From the NCBI GenBank assembly GCA_023515745.1, contig JALECJ010000007.1:744001-808000 (forward strand): DNA of 64,000 nt. The letters are read 5' to 3'. This document shows, piece after piece, positions 1 through 11,993 of the stretch (position 1 is its first letter; each line of letters begins with the position of its first letter). A program made the position numbers and the translations under genes. Under the pieces are notes generated by a model. The model saw nothing but the letters and a program-made list of their open reading frames with translations, did not search any database and was not told the origin of the DNA. This DNA is from Amoeboaphelidium protococcarum. Taxonomy: Eukaryota; Aphelidiomycota; Aphelidea.

Positions 1-626
1 TCATCAATGTACGTGGCACCTTCAATGTAGAACAGCATAAATATTTGAACGCGTCTATACCAAGAATCAAACTCATCGCTCTGACCAAAAGAAGCTTTAT
101 GTACATTGTATATAGTCCCGCCAACTTGGAACTCACCCTCGTGTTCACCATACAATGTCCAACTGTCCTCATCATCTTTGAGCCACTAATGTTCAAACAG
201 AGCGCGATCGCAAGTCCATTCGCGTCCTTCAAGCGCGGGAGGAGACGTTGACGCGCCTTCGTTGAGCTGAAGCATTTCGCGTAACAGAGGCACCACAATG
301 TCCTATACTGGATCTGTCTAGGTAGACTCTGGCATCGTCGTCATTCTACTAGAGTATTCAATCTCGACTAGTGGTCGGAAGCTTATATGGCTGAACGTTA
401 AACGCAATTTCAGATCTTTGTAACCAATAATTTACTCATCAATGCCATAGAAAACGTAGGTAAACTTTGGGTGACAAACTTCCGTCTGGCCAGCATGACG
501 GCTCATCAATCGAAGTTCAACCATTTCATTAGAGTTCACTCGCCATTAATCGTCCACCTGGGATTCATCATCAAACTTTAATTTCTTCTTACTTGGTAAT
601 ACCTGCGATTATTAAGAGGTTGTCAT
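1..626 (-). CDS. HAT1: HAT1-like type B histone acetyltransferase, N-terminal part (runs off window)
   Basis: HAT1 acetylates newly made histone H4 with RbAp46/48-type partners. Only the first ~208 residues are here; the catalytic GNAT core lies beyond position 1. Visible similarity: a stretch reading FTYVFYGIDEQIIGYKDLKL, like the HAT1 N-terminal segment 'TH..FG..E.IFGYK.L', and near the edge RRVQIFMLFYIEGATYID, matching the HAT1 segment 'RLQTFLMWFIE.ASFID'. Several TAA/TAG codons are read as Gln. The start is the ATG at 626, followed by MTTSQQSQ and a Lys-rich KKKLK. The upstream neighbour is the NFX1-like gene, same strand, 194 nt away. The family call rests on the two motifs and is good; the C-terminus cannot be judged. 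Confidence 0.85.
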
Positions 627-820
627 CATGAATAGCATGGAATTCTTCTTGATAGAACAACGACTGCAACAGCTTGCTGGCGAGTAACAAGAAAAAATCT
701 GTTGAAACAAGACAGAGTTTAAAAGAAGATGAATGAAATCTAAACGCGACGCAACACTTGTATTCTTTTACATGATTTTGACTAGACATCATATACTCTG
801 TATGTAGAAACTACCGTGAT

Positions 821-3800
821 TCATTGTGAATTACCAATACCATTAAGGACATCAAAAGAGGAAGCACTGGCGTTATCTCCGAGCTTTTACGCCAAAGACT
901 GCTAGTATAATGCAGGAGTGTTATTACTATTTCTTCTAGATTGACTTGCCTTTATAAGAATGTTATATTGACACACTAGATGACGCGTCACGGCAGTTAT
1001 TATATCATCTTGACCAATAACTTGAACTCCACCGCCAAATATGAGATGTACAGCGCTGTTATCAATCACAGAACAAAGCTCCTTCATATTCGCAACAGTG
1101 GGGTCACTTCGCAAATGTTCAATCCTGTGCAATCGATCAGCGTCCAGCATACCCATAATAAGAGTTGCCAGGGACCACATGATGTAGTTCTAAACTCTTT
1201 AATCCAAAGGTTCATTTGGTACTTTTCTCATCCATTTGCCACTGGATTGCAACTATTTATTATATGCTCCAGCCTCCCATCGAATCGATAACGGACCAAA
1301 ATCTTCTCCATCATCAGAGAATATAATATCGCCAGTCTGTAGATGACCATTAATGATATACAACTCTTTTGAAGTGAACTGCAAAGTCTACCAACTTAAT
1401 TCGACTGACTCCATATTTGCAACAAGAACCGGAGTAGGAAAGGAGCTGCAGCCATCACAGCGACAGCTGCATGAAGATATCTTTGACATCTCATCTCTCA
1501 GAGCTTGCATAAAGTCATCAATTATGCCACCAATCTTTTAACAGTGGATACCACGAACCGAAATCTACATAATCTCTGGCATAGAGAGAATAGAGCGGAG
1601 TTTACTTGCGTTATCTACAGCGAGCAACTACGTCCACTAACTCTAAATTCCATACAAGAAAGACTCATACAGCATTGGCCTAGTGCCTGTAAAATGATGG
1701 TGACGCAGGGGACAAGAAGTCTTGCGCTAGGAGTCAGATCCATAGTTTGTGGCTTAGTTAACATCATTGGACTTGAGCATATCATACGGAGGGATAGAGA
1801 TGCCAGATTTTAAAAGCTATTCAATGTGAGCGGATAGCAGCAACAAAGGTACGGACGCATCGCTATTAACTTTCAGCACTAGGCTCTTATTAGGCCCACT
1901 ATCCTCCTCAAAATGTTCAAAGCCGATGTAACATTCATTCAGGAGCATCTTGATCATCATAGTAGGCTTCCATTTCATTGGATTAAATCTATGCACGACA
2001 GTGTGTCTAACTTCTTGAGATGCCTTTTTAGCTAATGATGCCAATAATGCCTCTAACTTCCGTACGAATGGCAAGTTCTCCGAGGCAAGCGATATCAACT
2101 CCTAACTAAACATCTCCTTGTGCTAACTCTTCATCAAATCTCCATCAGTCAGTTGTAAAGCATTAGCCAAGCGAGCATTCCTCAACTTGATCTCACACTC
2201 TTCCGTGCAATGAAGCTCACTCTGTTTTTATGAAGCCTCAAAACATGGAACCATTTGCTCAATATTGCCACAATTACATGCAATTTTGACTTTCTAATCA
2301 CATTTTGATAATTCATCACACGGTACAGGTGAACCATTCTGAGAATCGTCATGACAAGCCTGCCGACAGGGATGACCACATTTCCTTTTCAAGCCACACA
2401 CTTACGTGCATTTAATATCCTGACAGTCGCCACTATGACAGCCACGAGTACATTTATGATGACAATTCGGCAACTACTTACCACACAGATTCTGGCAATG
2501 ATAATCCCGTCCGCAATACCATTTAGCAGTTTCGCGCCCACAAACGCACCTCTTATCCAGAACCTGAACCAAGCACGTAGGACACGGCGTATCAGGAGGA
2601 TGACACGGATGCCTCATACCACTTCTACCCAATAGACTAGACGCTAGTTCGGAGGTGAGCTCATAATGACCACACTCTCGCGGCCTGGTGCAGGTGAATG
2701 GACATGAAGGCAATTCTTGGCCGCACCTAACAGGACCCGCCATAACAGTTCTTCCACAAGAACACACATAATTGTCATCGTAGTCAATAATCAGCGCCGT
2801 GCACTTTCTACACTTGCCTTTATGGCATGGATCTTGACACTTGTGAAGACCACAAGGCAACTGTTTTCCACATACCATCTCACATTTATGCTCTTTTAGC
2901 TTACAGCAAACCTGTTGACACTTGTGCCGCTTACAATCAAACTTTTCGTTACAGACTTTATCGCATAGAAATTAAAAGTCTTCTCTATTCATGTCGACGC
3001 ATTTAACATTCTTATGTTATGATCCACAGCGACAATATGCGATAACTTACTGCTGGCATTCATCGTAATAACACGCCATTCCTTGCGGATTCATCTAGTC
3101 ATCATCATTTAAAATGTCAAGTAATAATGGATTATAATGACATTTTAGCTTGCAAGATACCTGATGCCCACAATGCAAAGTACGCTTCTACGGACACTTC
3201 GAATCGCATGTCTTTATCGGATCAATGCATTTTTACCTCTACCCATTCATAGAAGATTATCGACCACATGGACAAGCTTTGAATCTTTATGGCGATAGAG
3301 GACAAGCGGAATGATCACTATCACTTTGAGAATGACACTTGAGAGCACAACGATGGACACCACACGCATAAGCTTAACCACACGTTCTACCACACTGATA
3401 TGGAAGTAGCTATTGACCCAGACCACCGGATACGCATAAAACATCCTTCGAAGATTATCCACAATAGCATTTAACGTTGTAAGTCACCGAGCAAGGTCCG
3501 CAATTACCGGCATGACACGATTTCTAACATTTGTGTTTACCACAGCTGAGCATCTTATCACATTACTAACCACAGCTCTTCTACTTCAACAGCTATCCAG
3601 CACCCAGAGCCTACTGGTCCATAATTAAATCGCGACACTTCAATTGCAGACGCGTCTTTCCACAATAACAACCACAAACAGATGGAGGGGCCATTGCATC
3701 ACAAGGATCGCACGGACCAGCATGACACAAACTGGTACATTTATGAGGACACTAATATAGCTAAGAACTGGAGCTGTCATCAAACAGCGAGCGTGATGAT

Positions 3801-4717
3801 GTCTATTGCTAAAGTTTCTACAATCCCAACAATTTCTGACACTACTAGCCACACGAATGAGCGCTCATAAATCTATCGCCCGTCGGATTCTCCAACTTGC
3901 CACAGAAACAAAAATACTTTTTAGGCAGAGCAGATCGCTAGTGCTGACAATTGGGACATCTCCATACCTATTATTGCTGAGACTGAGTCGATCCGACAGA
4001 AGACACAGACTTTACAGAGTGTTGAGCCCACTCAGAGACACATTTCAAGTGCAATACACCATAACAGTTATCACAGGACCAAATCGCGTCACGGAATTTA
4101 ACATTTTCACAGCAAATTGAACAAGTATAAACCTCAGCATCAAGTGCCTTCTTTAAAGATTCTTTAAGATTCAATTAATTAAGTGATTCCATCTCATACT
4201 ATTTCAGCAACTCTGCCTTAGTTCTACGCGGTTAAGCTTATCTTTTCTTTTGCTGATCTCGTGCCTTGTTACTGCGATTTTACTGCTATAATTATGGTCC
4301 CTCAGTTATTAAATTCTTGGTACCTACAGCACTTTATACGTCATCAGACTAAGTCTTATCTTATCCATCTTTTAGCGGTTTGCTCTTCTTCTTTCTATTC
4401 TTTTTATGCTATCCAGTTCCTGTGGAATTTTATTACTCACCCTATTAATCTTTGGATGACGAAGGCTCAACTACATGACCGTCTTTAGGTGTAGTACTCG
4501 ATTATACTGCCGTATCACCACCGCCCAGCTATGGCTTAGTCTTCTTTTTCCTTATACGCTTCTTCTTTTCACTTTTACACTACTCTGATTACTACTACTA
4601 GTACAGTTGTGACGGTGATGATAGCTACTAATTATTAGAGGTACCATTGTGAAGATCTAAGACAGGTCTTTATTCCACCACCTAGACTCCTTAATCAACT
4701 TTACCACTATCCTCCAT
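821..4717 (-). CDS. NFX1: NFX1-type zinc-finger protein (FAP1/NFX1/shuttle craft family)
   Basis: One open frame of 1298 codons when TAR is Gln. Family members are DNA/RNA-binding or ubiquitin-ligase-like nuclear proteins. Order: a basic, Gln/Ser-rich N-terminus (~1-170) with Lys-rich patches such as RIRKKKTK; a RING/PHD-like finger (~195-245; CSICCENV, then WSCDNCYGVLHLKC); a long run of NFX1-type Cys/His fingers (~245-760; for example CPHKCTSLCHAGPCDPC and CGLHKCQDPCHKGKC); then an R3H-like segment (~885-965; HRFNPMKWKP followed by FEHFEEDSGPNKSLVLKV, as at the NFX1 C-terminus). The last ~330 residues carry no domain I recognise. The length is typical of the family. The start ATG at 4717 opens an acidic MEDSGKVDQG. 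No intron is needed. With the standard code this gene would fall apart into more than ten pieces. Confidence 0.93.
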
Positions 4718-4993
4718 ACTCCTAAACGTCTAATCTGACCAATATCGCGTCACAAAATTGAATAAATTTCTCAATGATGAATGAACAAAGAGGAAAGAGA
4801 ACGCTCAACGGGAACGAAGATCAGCCGAGCGATCGGCTCCAATGAAGTGGAAAATCACTTACAGTCCGAAACGACACGGTCATATTCGGTGGAAACTTCA
4901 ATGAAGTACTACAGATATCAAATTACTATAAATACAAAATCAAGAGATACTAATAACAAATATCTATGTCTTCTTTAATTCAAAGCGCTAAAA

Positions 4994-5731
4994 TCAGCGC
5001 GATTATTAGTCAAAGTCATTGCAGTAGACATCATACCTTATGAAGAGGAGACCGACAGAGGATGCGATACTACATGCACCCAATACAATACAGGCAAGAG
5101 TACTCAGTCCATCAGATGGCGCGTCAGAATCACCCGGTAATTTGTACTGAGTTATGAAAGGAGACAGTATGGCACCGAATCTGGCAACCATCACACAAAG
5201 TCCTACAGCACGGCCTCTGATACTAGTATGGAAAGCGGCACCGGTCAGAGTGTAGCAGAGCGTGAATTCCAAAGACACAAAAAAGTGGGCGATCAGAGAG
5301 ATGACAGTGATAAGCCATCGCATACCGCCACTAGACTATAGCATCTAACTCTATAATACGAACAAAAGTATAAACAAGAGACCAGATATAAGTGTAGACA
5401 TTACAACTCCCAACCACACTCCATCGATATCACTTCTAGATTACTCGCGATACTACTAAGCAAGGGATGATGAAGTCTATTATGGATGATCTCCAACTTC
5501 TTGATACTCTTACTACTACCTTGCACGCCTGAGATAATACAATGGATTATACCGCGTAAGCAATCTGACAAAGGCAGCGGATCCAATTTACCCAGGAATA
5601 CCAATAAGAGCCACTAGAAAAGATCCAATGTACACATTTTCGCTGTGTTTAGTCAATGTAATTCCATAATACGACATGGCAGCGGTGAACCACAATATTG
5701 AGAACACGATGCCTTTCCGAACATACGACAT
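4994..5731 (-). CDS. SLC22-like MFS transporter, C-terminal half only (TM7-12)
   Basis: 245 residues. It opens directly on what is normally TM7 of an organic-ion (SLC22-type) MFS carrier: MSYVRKGIVFSILWFTAAMS followed by YYGITL. Helix 8, a Gln/Arg-rich loop (LRRARQQQEYQEVGDHPQQ) and helix 9 come next. Then a segment like the SLC22 C-terminal motif 'E.yPT..R..g.g...R.g...sP' (FHTSIRGRAVGL, VARFGAILSPF) and helix 12. A full carrier has ~500-550 residues, so the N-terminal six helices are missing. They appear 335 bp away on the opposite strand, head to head. As annotated it is a half-protein: either a remnant of an inversion or an assembly artefact. Stop TGA at 4994-4996. Confidence 0.8.
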
Positions 5732-6066
5732 GATATCTTATTATTATTGTTATAATTATTAATTTTAATCTTCAGCGATCATCACTATATATTCCAATTC
5801 AAATGATAAAGAGCTAAACTGATTTCTAATATAGACTTACTGCCGGATAGATAGCAGAAAGCCATTCGAGTTTAGGGAAGAGACGACGCTGATTGGCTCG
5901 TTGGAGATTGAAAGTCTTTTGATTCGCGTTTATCCACCTTTTCAACTATTGCTGCAATTAATCTATAATTCTGATATTAAAGTCGTCTCATTAGATTGTA
6001 AACAATATCTTGCTTATTGTTATTATTGAGTTGTTTTCTTATATTGATATTTCAAGTATATATGAT
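5732..6066. other. Intergenic gap between divergent transporter halves
   Basis: 335 bp, AT-rich, between the two head-to-head half genes. If the halves were separated by an inversion, one breakpoint should lie at or near the 5731 edge. I see no transposon ends, inverted repeats or RNA gene here. Confidence 0.5.
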
Positions 6067-7203
6067 ATGAGAGTGTTTACCAAGTTGCTGTAGATCACGT
6101 CCCGAATAGTGATTCCTGATGAACCCACTGCGTACTATCAGACAGTACAATGTTTCCGACTATCACTGGTATGGCTAATTGGTGCATTCCTGGTGCTTGC
6201 TCCAGTATTCACATTGAAGATTGACCCTGCTTAGGGGGAGAGCGGCATAAAAAGGTTGAATACCATCTAATCAATGTTTCCATATCTAGTTAATACCGAT
6301 TATGGGTAAAATTTTGATACTCCAATGTTTAATACTGTTGTATTTATAGGCTGGCTTCTTGGTGCTACAGCTTTGTCGTGGATCAGCGATAGAGCTGGCA
6401 GACTCTACGCGTTGAGATTGAGCTTTGCATTTACGTTATTGACTATAGTTGGATAATGTGCCGTAGGAGTCGTTTTATTGTTCTATCTGAATGCGCACAA
6501 TGTTGATGAATCATCCTCGCTCAATGGTCGCGGTATGTATTACGTCCTTCTTACATTTCGCCTTCTGATGGGCGCTGGAATAGGAGGCAATGGCGTGATA
6601 TCTTATGTTTGGGGAGTTGAATGGGCAACTTTTTCATCACAGATGATCACTGAGTATATCGATACTTAGCGTAAATAGTCTCTGAGACCATTAAGTGACG
6701 CTGAAATTGCATAGAGTCCATCATCTATGATATCTCTGCTAAGTTCTAATGCCAAGCGAAGACCATTAGTTGCTGTGTAGTAGTAGACTGAATCCAGTTA
6801 TGAAGAGAGCGTTAATATGGATCAAGATGTGATTGACATTGGAGACGGCTCATTGGAGGAGGTTCAACCATAAAAGTAGCTTGGAAGTGCCAATGCATCT
6901 GTCTTATTGTAATTTCAATGGTCGATCGGATGTCTTATTCTCCCGCTTGTAGCATTCTTGGTGCCAAATTGGGTGCTTCTCAATTTACTAACACTTTTGG
7001 TATTTGTGATGTATTATCTGCTTAATATCTGGAGTCCATTTGATAATCATGTACATGAAAGCCCAAAATGGCTGCTGTCTTAGACAAGGACGCGTCCAAG
7101 TCGATCTGAAGATTCGCGTCGTTTCAATTTGATGCTGAAAGAGTGTGTCGATCTCACTCAGTCTTACAATTAGAGTATTGCCCAAGAAGTGCTACTAGGA
7201 TGA
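6067..7203 (+). CDS. SLC22-like MFS transporter, N-terminal half only (TM1-6)
   Basis: 378 residues. Helix 1 (LSLVWLIGAFLVLAPVFTL), then an extracellular loop ending YGQNFDTP, helix 2 with the MFS loop motif (WISDRAGR, the G-x-x-x-D-R-x-G-R class), helices 3-4 (RLLMGAGIGGNGVISYVWG), a Gln/acidic cytosolic insert of ~95 residues, helices 5-6, and the post-TM6 motif HESPKWLLS, the SLC22 signature 'ESPRWLL'. TGA at 7201 stops it ~45 residues later, just where TM7 should follow. The missing second half is encoded head-to-head at 4994-5731 and begins at TM7. The start ATG at 6067 is followed by an amphipathic stretch (MRVFTKLLQITSRIV) leading into helix 1. Alone it is unlikely to be a working MFS carrier, though split carriers exist. 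Confidence 0.8.
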
Positions 7204-7714
7204 TTCTAAATTAGACTATATATATTGCCTTGGTATGCATTGTAAGATTTCTTTATCTATTTGGCGCTTGTATTAGAACACACACGTCTTGACCAAATCT
7301 GAACAAAGCTGGTATCATGCTTAACACTTTAAGCGACCAAGTACAGTACATTTCGAACTCAGCATGCAATGTTTCACTGAACTGCTGACACTCCATTGAA
7401 GAAATTGTTTAAGAGCCTTCGGAGCTCCATATCAAGCACCTCTAAATGAGCTTAATTTCCATGTAAGCTGCCTCGTCTAAATAATAATTCTTCTTCTATA
7501 GAGTTCCATTGTGATTTCGACTGTGCTGTCCAAATCTAATTTATCTATTATCGTATTTCTACAATTTTACAATGGCATCTGATTGGCGGAAGTTTAATCG
7601 GATTCGATTGAACATTAGATTAACAGGTGATGGTTACACTTACTCTTCTTCTCTTTATATCTTAATAATCACTTAGAATACATTTATATAGATAGAATTC
7701 ATTCATAGTACACC
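7204..7714. other. Intergenic gap, possible transporter debris
   Basis: 511 bp without a convincing gene. Just after the half-transporter stop, one frame (about 7217-7290) reads as a hydrophobic piece (IALVCIVRFLYLFGACI) before a TGA. This may be decayed membrane-protein coding sequence or chance. The right end holds the chitinase promoter. Confidence 0.4.
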
Positions 7715-9745
7715 ATGAAATCTTTTAGAGTTAACATTGCTTCTCTGTGCGTCTCCTTGCTGATCGCGTCAAGTGTTTCAGCTCAGAGCACCGCTTCATA
7801 AACCTCGTCTCAACTACCACCGCTATAAACTCCTGCGGCCATTCCCAATGACCCCGCGACGCCCCTTCCTTCTGGCACAGTCGGCACTGGTGTATCCTCT
7901 GTCAATATACCAGTTGCTCCTACCCCATCTATCCCTGCCGGTCCGCCTCTTAATTCGTCTTCGGCTGGTTCTCCTGCTCCAATCGCGTCTGACTCTGGTT
8001 ATCGCATGGTTGCTTACTTTGCAGATTGGGTGATTTACGCGCGAAATTATCAAGTCAGTGATATCCCGGTCGACAAGTTGACTCACATTCTGTATGCTTT
8101 TGCCAAGCCTGATGCATCTGGTAAAGTGACATTGGGAGACTCTTACGCTGATATTGAAAAGTCTTTTCCTGGTGACAGTTGGGACACTGCCAAGTAGGCA
8201 TTCCGTGGTAATTTGTGGCAGCTGAACAAGGTGGTGAAACCAAAGCATCCGCGTCTGAAGACTTTACTCTCAGTCGGTGGCTGGACCTGGTCTGGTCCAT
8301 TTTCTGATATCGCTGCCAGTGAAGCCACTCGTAAAGTGTTTGCAGACTCTTGCCTGGAGTTGGTCACCACTTATGCCTTTGATGGAATAGATATTGATTG
8401 GGAATATCCTGTGCTGGGAGGTTTGGAAACTAACAAGTATCGTCCTGATGATGGCAAGAATTTGATTCTATTATTCAAAGCTGTCAGGGAGGCTTTTGAT
8501 GCCGCACCTAACGGCAAATCTCTGTTAGTTACCGCTGCTGGCCCTGCCGGTCTCGATAAACTGCAGCACTGGGATATGAATGAGCTGGATAAATATCTGG
8601 ACTTTATCACTGTTATGACTTATGACTTTCGTGGTGGCTGGTCTGCATAAACTGGTCATATGACTAATTTGTATGAAGCCATTGGTGATCCTGAGGTCAA
8701 GGAGAAGATATCCGCTGATGTCGCCATTTAGTATTACATCAAGAATGGTATGCCATCAAACAAGATTTGTATGGGTGCAGCTTTGTATGGCAGAGGATGG
8801 AATGGTGTTGGCTCATAGAACAATGGACTCTATCAGAAGTTTACCAGTGTACCTAAAGGCACTTGGGACGATGCTTCGTCTGGAAACACGGGTGTCTTTG
8901 ATTACAAAGATTTGCTGACCAAGATGTCGACTGGTGGTTATATCCGTCACTGGGACGATAAAGCCAAAGCACCATACGTGTATAATTCTGGGACGCAGCA
9001 AATGATCTCTTATGAGGACATGGATTCCATCAAGGCTAAAGTCTCGTATATCCAATAGTAGAAACTGGGTGGAATCATGTTTTGGGAGCTGTCAGGAGAT
9101 ACCAAAGACGATAAGTCTCTGGTTGGCACTGCTCACACAGCGTTATAAGGGACATCTCCAAGCATTGGTACCACCTAACCTGCTGCCAATGAAGATCAGA
9201 CGTTTCAGTAAACTAATGTCGATGAGTCTGTTGATACTTTAGTGGTTCCAGATGAAGATGAAAATTCTCCTACGTAAACTGCAGGCGCTGTGGACTAGTC
9301 CACTACTCAACCCCCACCTTCTCCTGTGGCAATTTCAGATAATCAATTACCGGCTTCCAATTCTTCAATTGCGCCTGTGCCTTAGAATATACCCGAGAAC
9401 GATGCGGCCGACTCTTTGAACAAACCATAAGGACTTGGCGATTTGGTCTAAAGCATTGCCAATTTGGTTTTACCTTTGCTGGGCAACAATGAAACTGAGA
9501 ACACTCTACCTGCCTAGTAAACTGATATTGTTTCTCCCAGCTCTAGTTTGTGCCTTGCAGAAGTCGCCACGTGTAACTCTAGTGTCGACTTATTTAGTTG
9601 TATTGGAAGTACCTTGGCTGCCTGCAATTAAGACAATCGCTGGGATGTGTTGGCTTGTCCATAAGGTAAGAGATGTGGTTTCAGAGGTGGTCAAGTTGGC
9701 TGTCTATCATCTAGTGCGTCTGACTCGAACATTTAGTTTTGCTGA
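7715..9745 (+). CDS. Secreted GH18 chitinase with CBM19-like C-terminus
   Basis: 676 residues, TAR read as Gln. GH18 enzymes hydrolyse beta-1,4-GlcNAc chains by substrate-assisted catalysis. An N-terminal signal peptide (VNIASLCVSLLIASSVSAQS) is followed by a Pro/Ser/Thr-rich linker (~24-95). The catalytic barrel begins at YRMVAYFADWVIYARNYQV; LLSVGGWTWSG is the beta-3 motif and DGIDIDWEYP (residues 223-232) holds the catalytic Glu230. MTYDFRGGWSA and GGIMFWELSGD follow. After ~residue 470 comes a long Gln/Pro/Ser-rich linker, then a Cys-rich C-terminus (last ~65 residues: C..EVATCNSS, NRWDVLACPQGKRCGF) that resembles the CBM19 chitin-binding modules of fungal chitinases. Likely a wall-remodelling or prey-digesting enzyme. 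Stop TGA 9743-9745. Confidence 0.95.
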
Positions 9746-9877
9746 GTGCTGAAGTAGTGCTTGATATCAAATGTTGGTATTTATGGTTGATGAAAGAATG
9801 AATGATGAAGTTTAATTGATGATACAATGATGAAATGAATTAGAGTTTTACATGGGCTTCAGTATTAAACTCAATTT

Positions 9878-11468
9878 TCATTTATTTTACTATTCACTCA
9901 GTAAGACAAGTATTGATATAAACTAATTGATTAGTTTAATGTTATGTTAGATTCCCATATGTGAAGCTTGAACAATATACTCAACTTCAGCTCTTTGTCC
10001 TAGAGACGCGCTTTACAGCGTCACCACTCCATCGTGAATACCAATCCGAGCACTTCTTGGCAGCGTAAACAAAAGCTAACGACACAGACTAGTATTTGTC
10101 GCATCCCCTATGAATGAAAAGCATCGGACATTCGAAGCAATTTCAGTGCCGGATATGAATTTAATCAAATCTGAATGAGTATCCAACGAGCCTGTAAGCT
10201 CTGAATATTTTCTTAGAGGAATCTTGTCCGCTGTTTCTACATTGTTACCTGATAGCCAGCTTTTGATAGACAATTCAACCGATCGTGGAAGCAGAATTGC
10301 ATTAGTTAGATAGCGTGTCAGCCACCTACTTCCTGACGCACCGTGATGAGGTGTAGCAATAAATATGGCAGCTGCAGCCGCAATTGGTGGAGTCTAGAAT
10401 AAATTTTGAAGATGTTGTTCATATGAATACCCAATTAAAAATGGACTTAACTGCGATTACGGTCCCTTGGCAAAATCAGTTAGAACCAGCCTGCATAATA
10501 ATCCGCCCTACAGTCACAAAATTGAACAATAAATTGTGTAGGAACAAATGAAACTTACATAGCTCATCCCCACAAGTACCATTTTCTAGTAATGTTTACG
10601 ATATGATTCTTAATCGTACACTGAGGCTAATTGCGATAGAGCGCGTTTGAATGCTAAAGCTTCATATAGCAGTGGGCAATTAGTGGGCATCTGCCAATAC
10701 AGTATTTAAAATGAGCTGTCAAGTCCACTTTATGCGACATAAAACATGAGTTTATCCCAAATTGACACGTTGGATAGGAATCCATGAACAAATACTAAAG
10801 GGATCTTGTGTTAATTGAACGGCGTGACTGAATATAATCCTTGAAAATGTTCATATCTAGAGCCACGCAAAAATCCACTCAACCATGGGATCGCCAGACT
10901 ATTTGACGACAACGAACACCCCCAAATCCTCTATGCACTTATTTAATGCAGATGATCAATTACGTATGACGGGCAATGACTAGCCAATTTCAGACTCTTG
11001 CCACACTGTTAGTTTACCACACTGTTAGTTTACCACAACCTCGGATGGACAGTCAGCATCAGTTCTGAGAAGACACAATGATGGAATACCATCGTAATAT
11101 GTGAAAAGAGAAGTAATAGGGAAAGACTACATGCTGGACTACAATTTGAGATAACTGTCGCCAAAATATTTGATATGGTACGAGGATGGCTGAGGTTATA
11201 TCCGCCCAATCATTGAAGCTCCAACTTTGCCATTTGATGCCTTTAGTAATTGTGACACTGAAGAGTCAAGCAAATGCTTCTTCTTCAGCACCACACGTAA
11301 ATCATGATCTTAGGCATTAATGATATCCTCTGGGACCGCAAATGAATTTAGTAGACACACCACAATTGTCTACCCACTCACTTAAATATCAGCAGCACAC
11401 CTCTACTCTCTCGAGTCCAGTATTGAACGTAATAAAGGGACCTGAACCAACTACAGTTTGAACAGCAT
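9878..11468 (-). pseudogene. Alpha/beta-hydrolase (serine hydrolase), frame broken by a 16-bp tandem duplication
   Basis: About 507 residues if one repeat copy is ignored. The order resembles bacterial-type hydrolases: an N-terminal accessory region, then GLYSVTPFNQHKIPLVFVHG (oxyanion strand), the nucleophile elbow GMSYGG (GxSxG), ATPHHGASGSRW, and a late VQASHMGIQHN carrying the presumed catalytic His. A 51-nt GT-AG intron (10508-10558) splits the nucleophile elbow exactly between Tyr and Gly, giving exons 10559-11468 and 9878-10507. The 5' exon is open in one frame to about 11038 and in another from about 11000. The switch falls in 2.3 copies of a 16-bp repeat (11001-11037). Removing one copy restores a continuous reading frame, so this is a recent frameshift, a polymorphism or an assembly error; unusual splicing is less likely. 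Substrate unknown. Start ATG at 11468. Confidence 0.75.
11001..11037. repeat. 16-bp tandem duplication inside a coding exon
   Basis: The unit CCACACTGTTAGTTTA occurs at 11001-11016 and 11017-11032, with five more bases of a third copy. 16 is not a multiple of three, so it shifts the frame of the alpha/beta-hydrolase gene. On the coding strand each unit contains GTAAACTAACAG, which resembles a compressed intron (donor, branch point, acceptor) but is far shorter than any other intron here. Confidence 0.95.
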
Positions 11469-11993
11469 ATTAGTTAGTAATCCAACGCAAACGTTATAAC
11501 ATTCCAAGAATTGATTAGAGGTATACAGAAGATCAAAAACCTTTACAGCTTCATTAAGACATTTTATAAATACGACTATCAATTCTTCACTAGGCCCATT
11601 AAAAACATACATTTCTATGCATTTACGCAACTATCCCAATTGATTAAGTTCGAGCATGTTGATTTTATACCTTCACCTTGGCAATATCCGGGCAGTATAA
11701 ATACAATGCGACACGTATACAGTCACCATATTCTTAGGACATACAGACGGCACATTTTGCAGCGATGTGAACACTGTGTACATTGATGAGCCATAAAGTC
11801 GCAATTTAGTATCAATATTCTATCGATGTATGTATCTTTAGTTTTGGTACTGAACCACCGGTACAAGTCGTAGTCAAGGGTACAACGCGCGAGTAATCTA
11901 TAAATGTACTCCGAGGCTAATTATATACTGTGTGAGGTGGAAGAGATATAGATTTCATTGACGACTCTTCCCTTGTCCCCATCAATAGATAAA
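11469..11993. other. Intergenic gap (divergent promoters)
   Basis: 525 bp between the hydrolase start (minus) and the CDC14 start (plus). It should hold both promoters. No RNA gene or repeat recognised. Short open stretches on the plus strand lack any domain. Confidence 0.5.
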
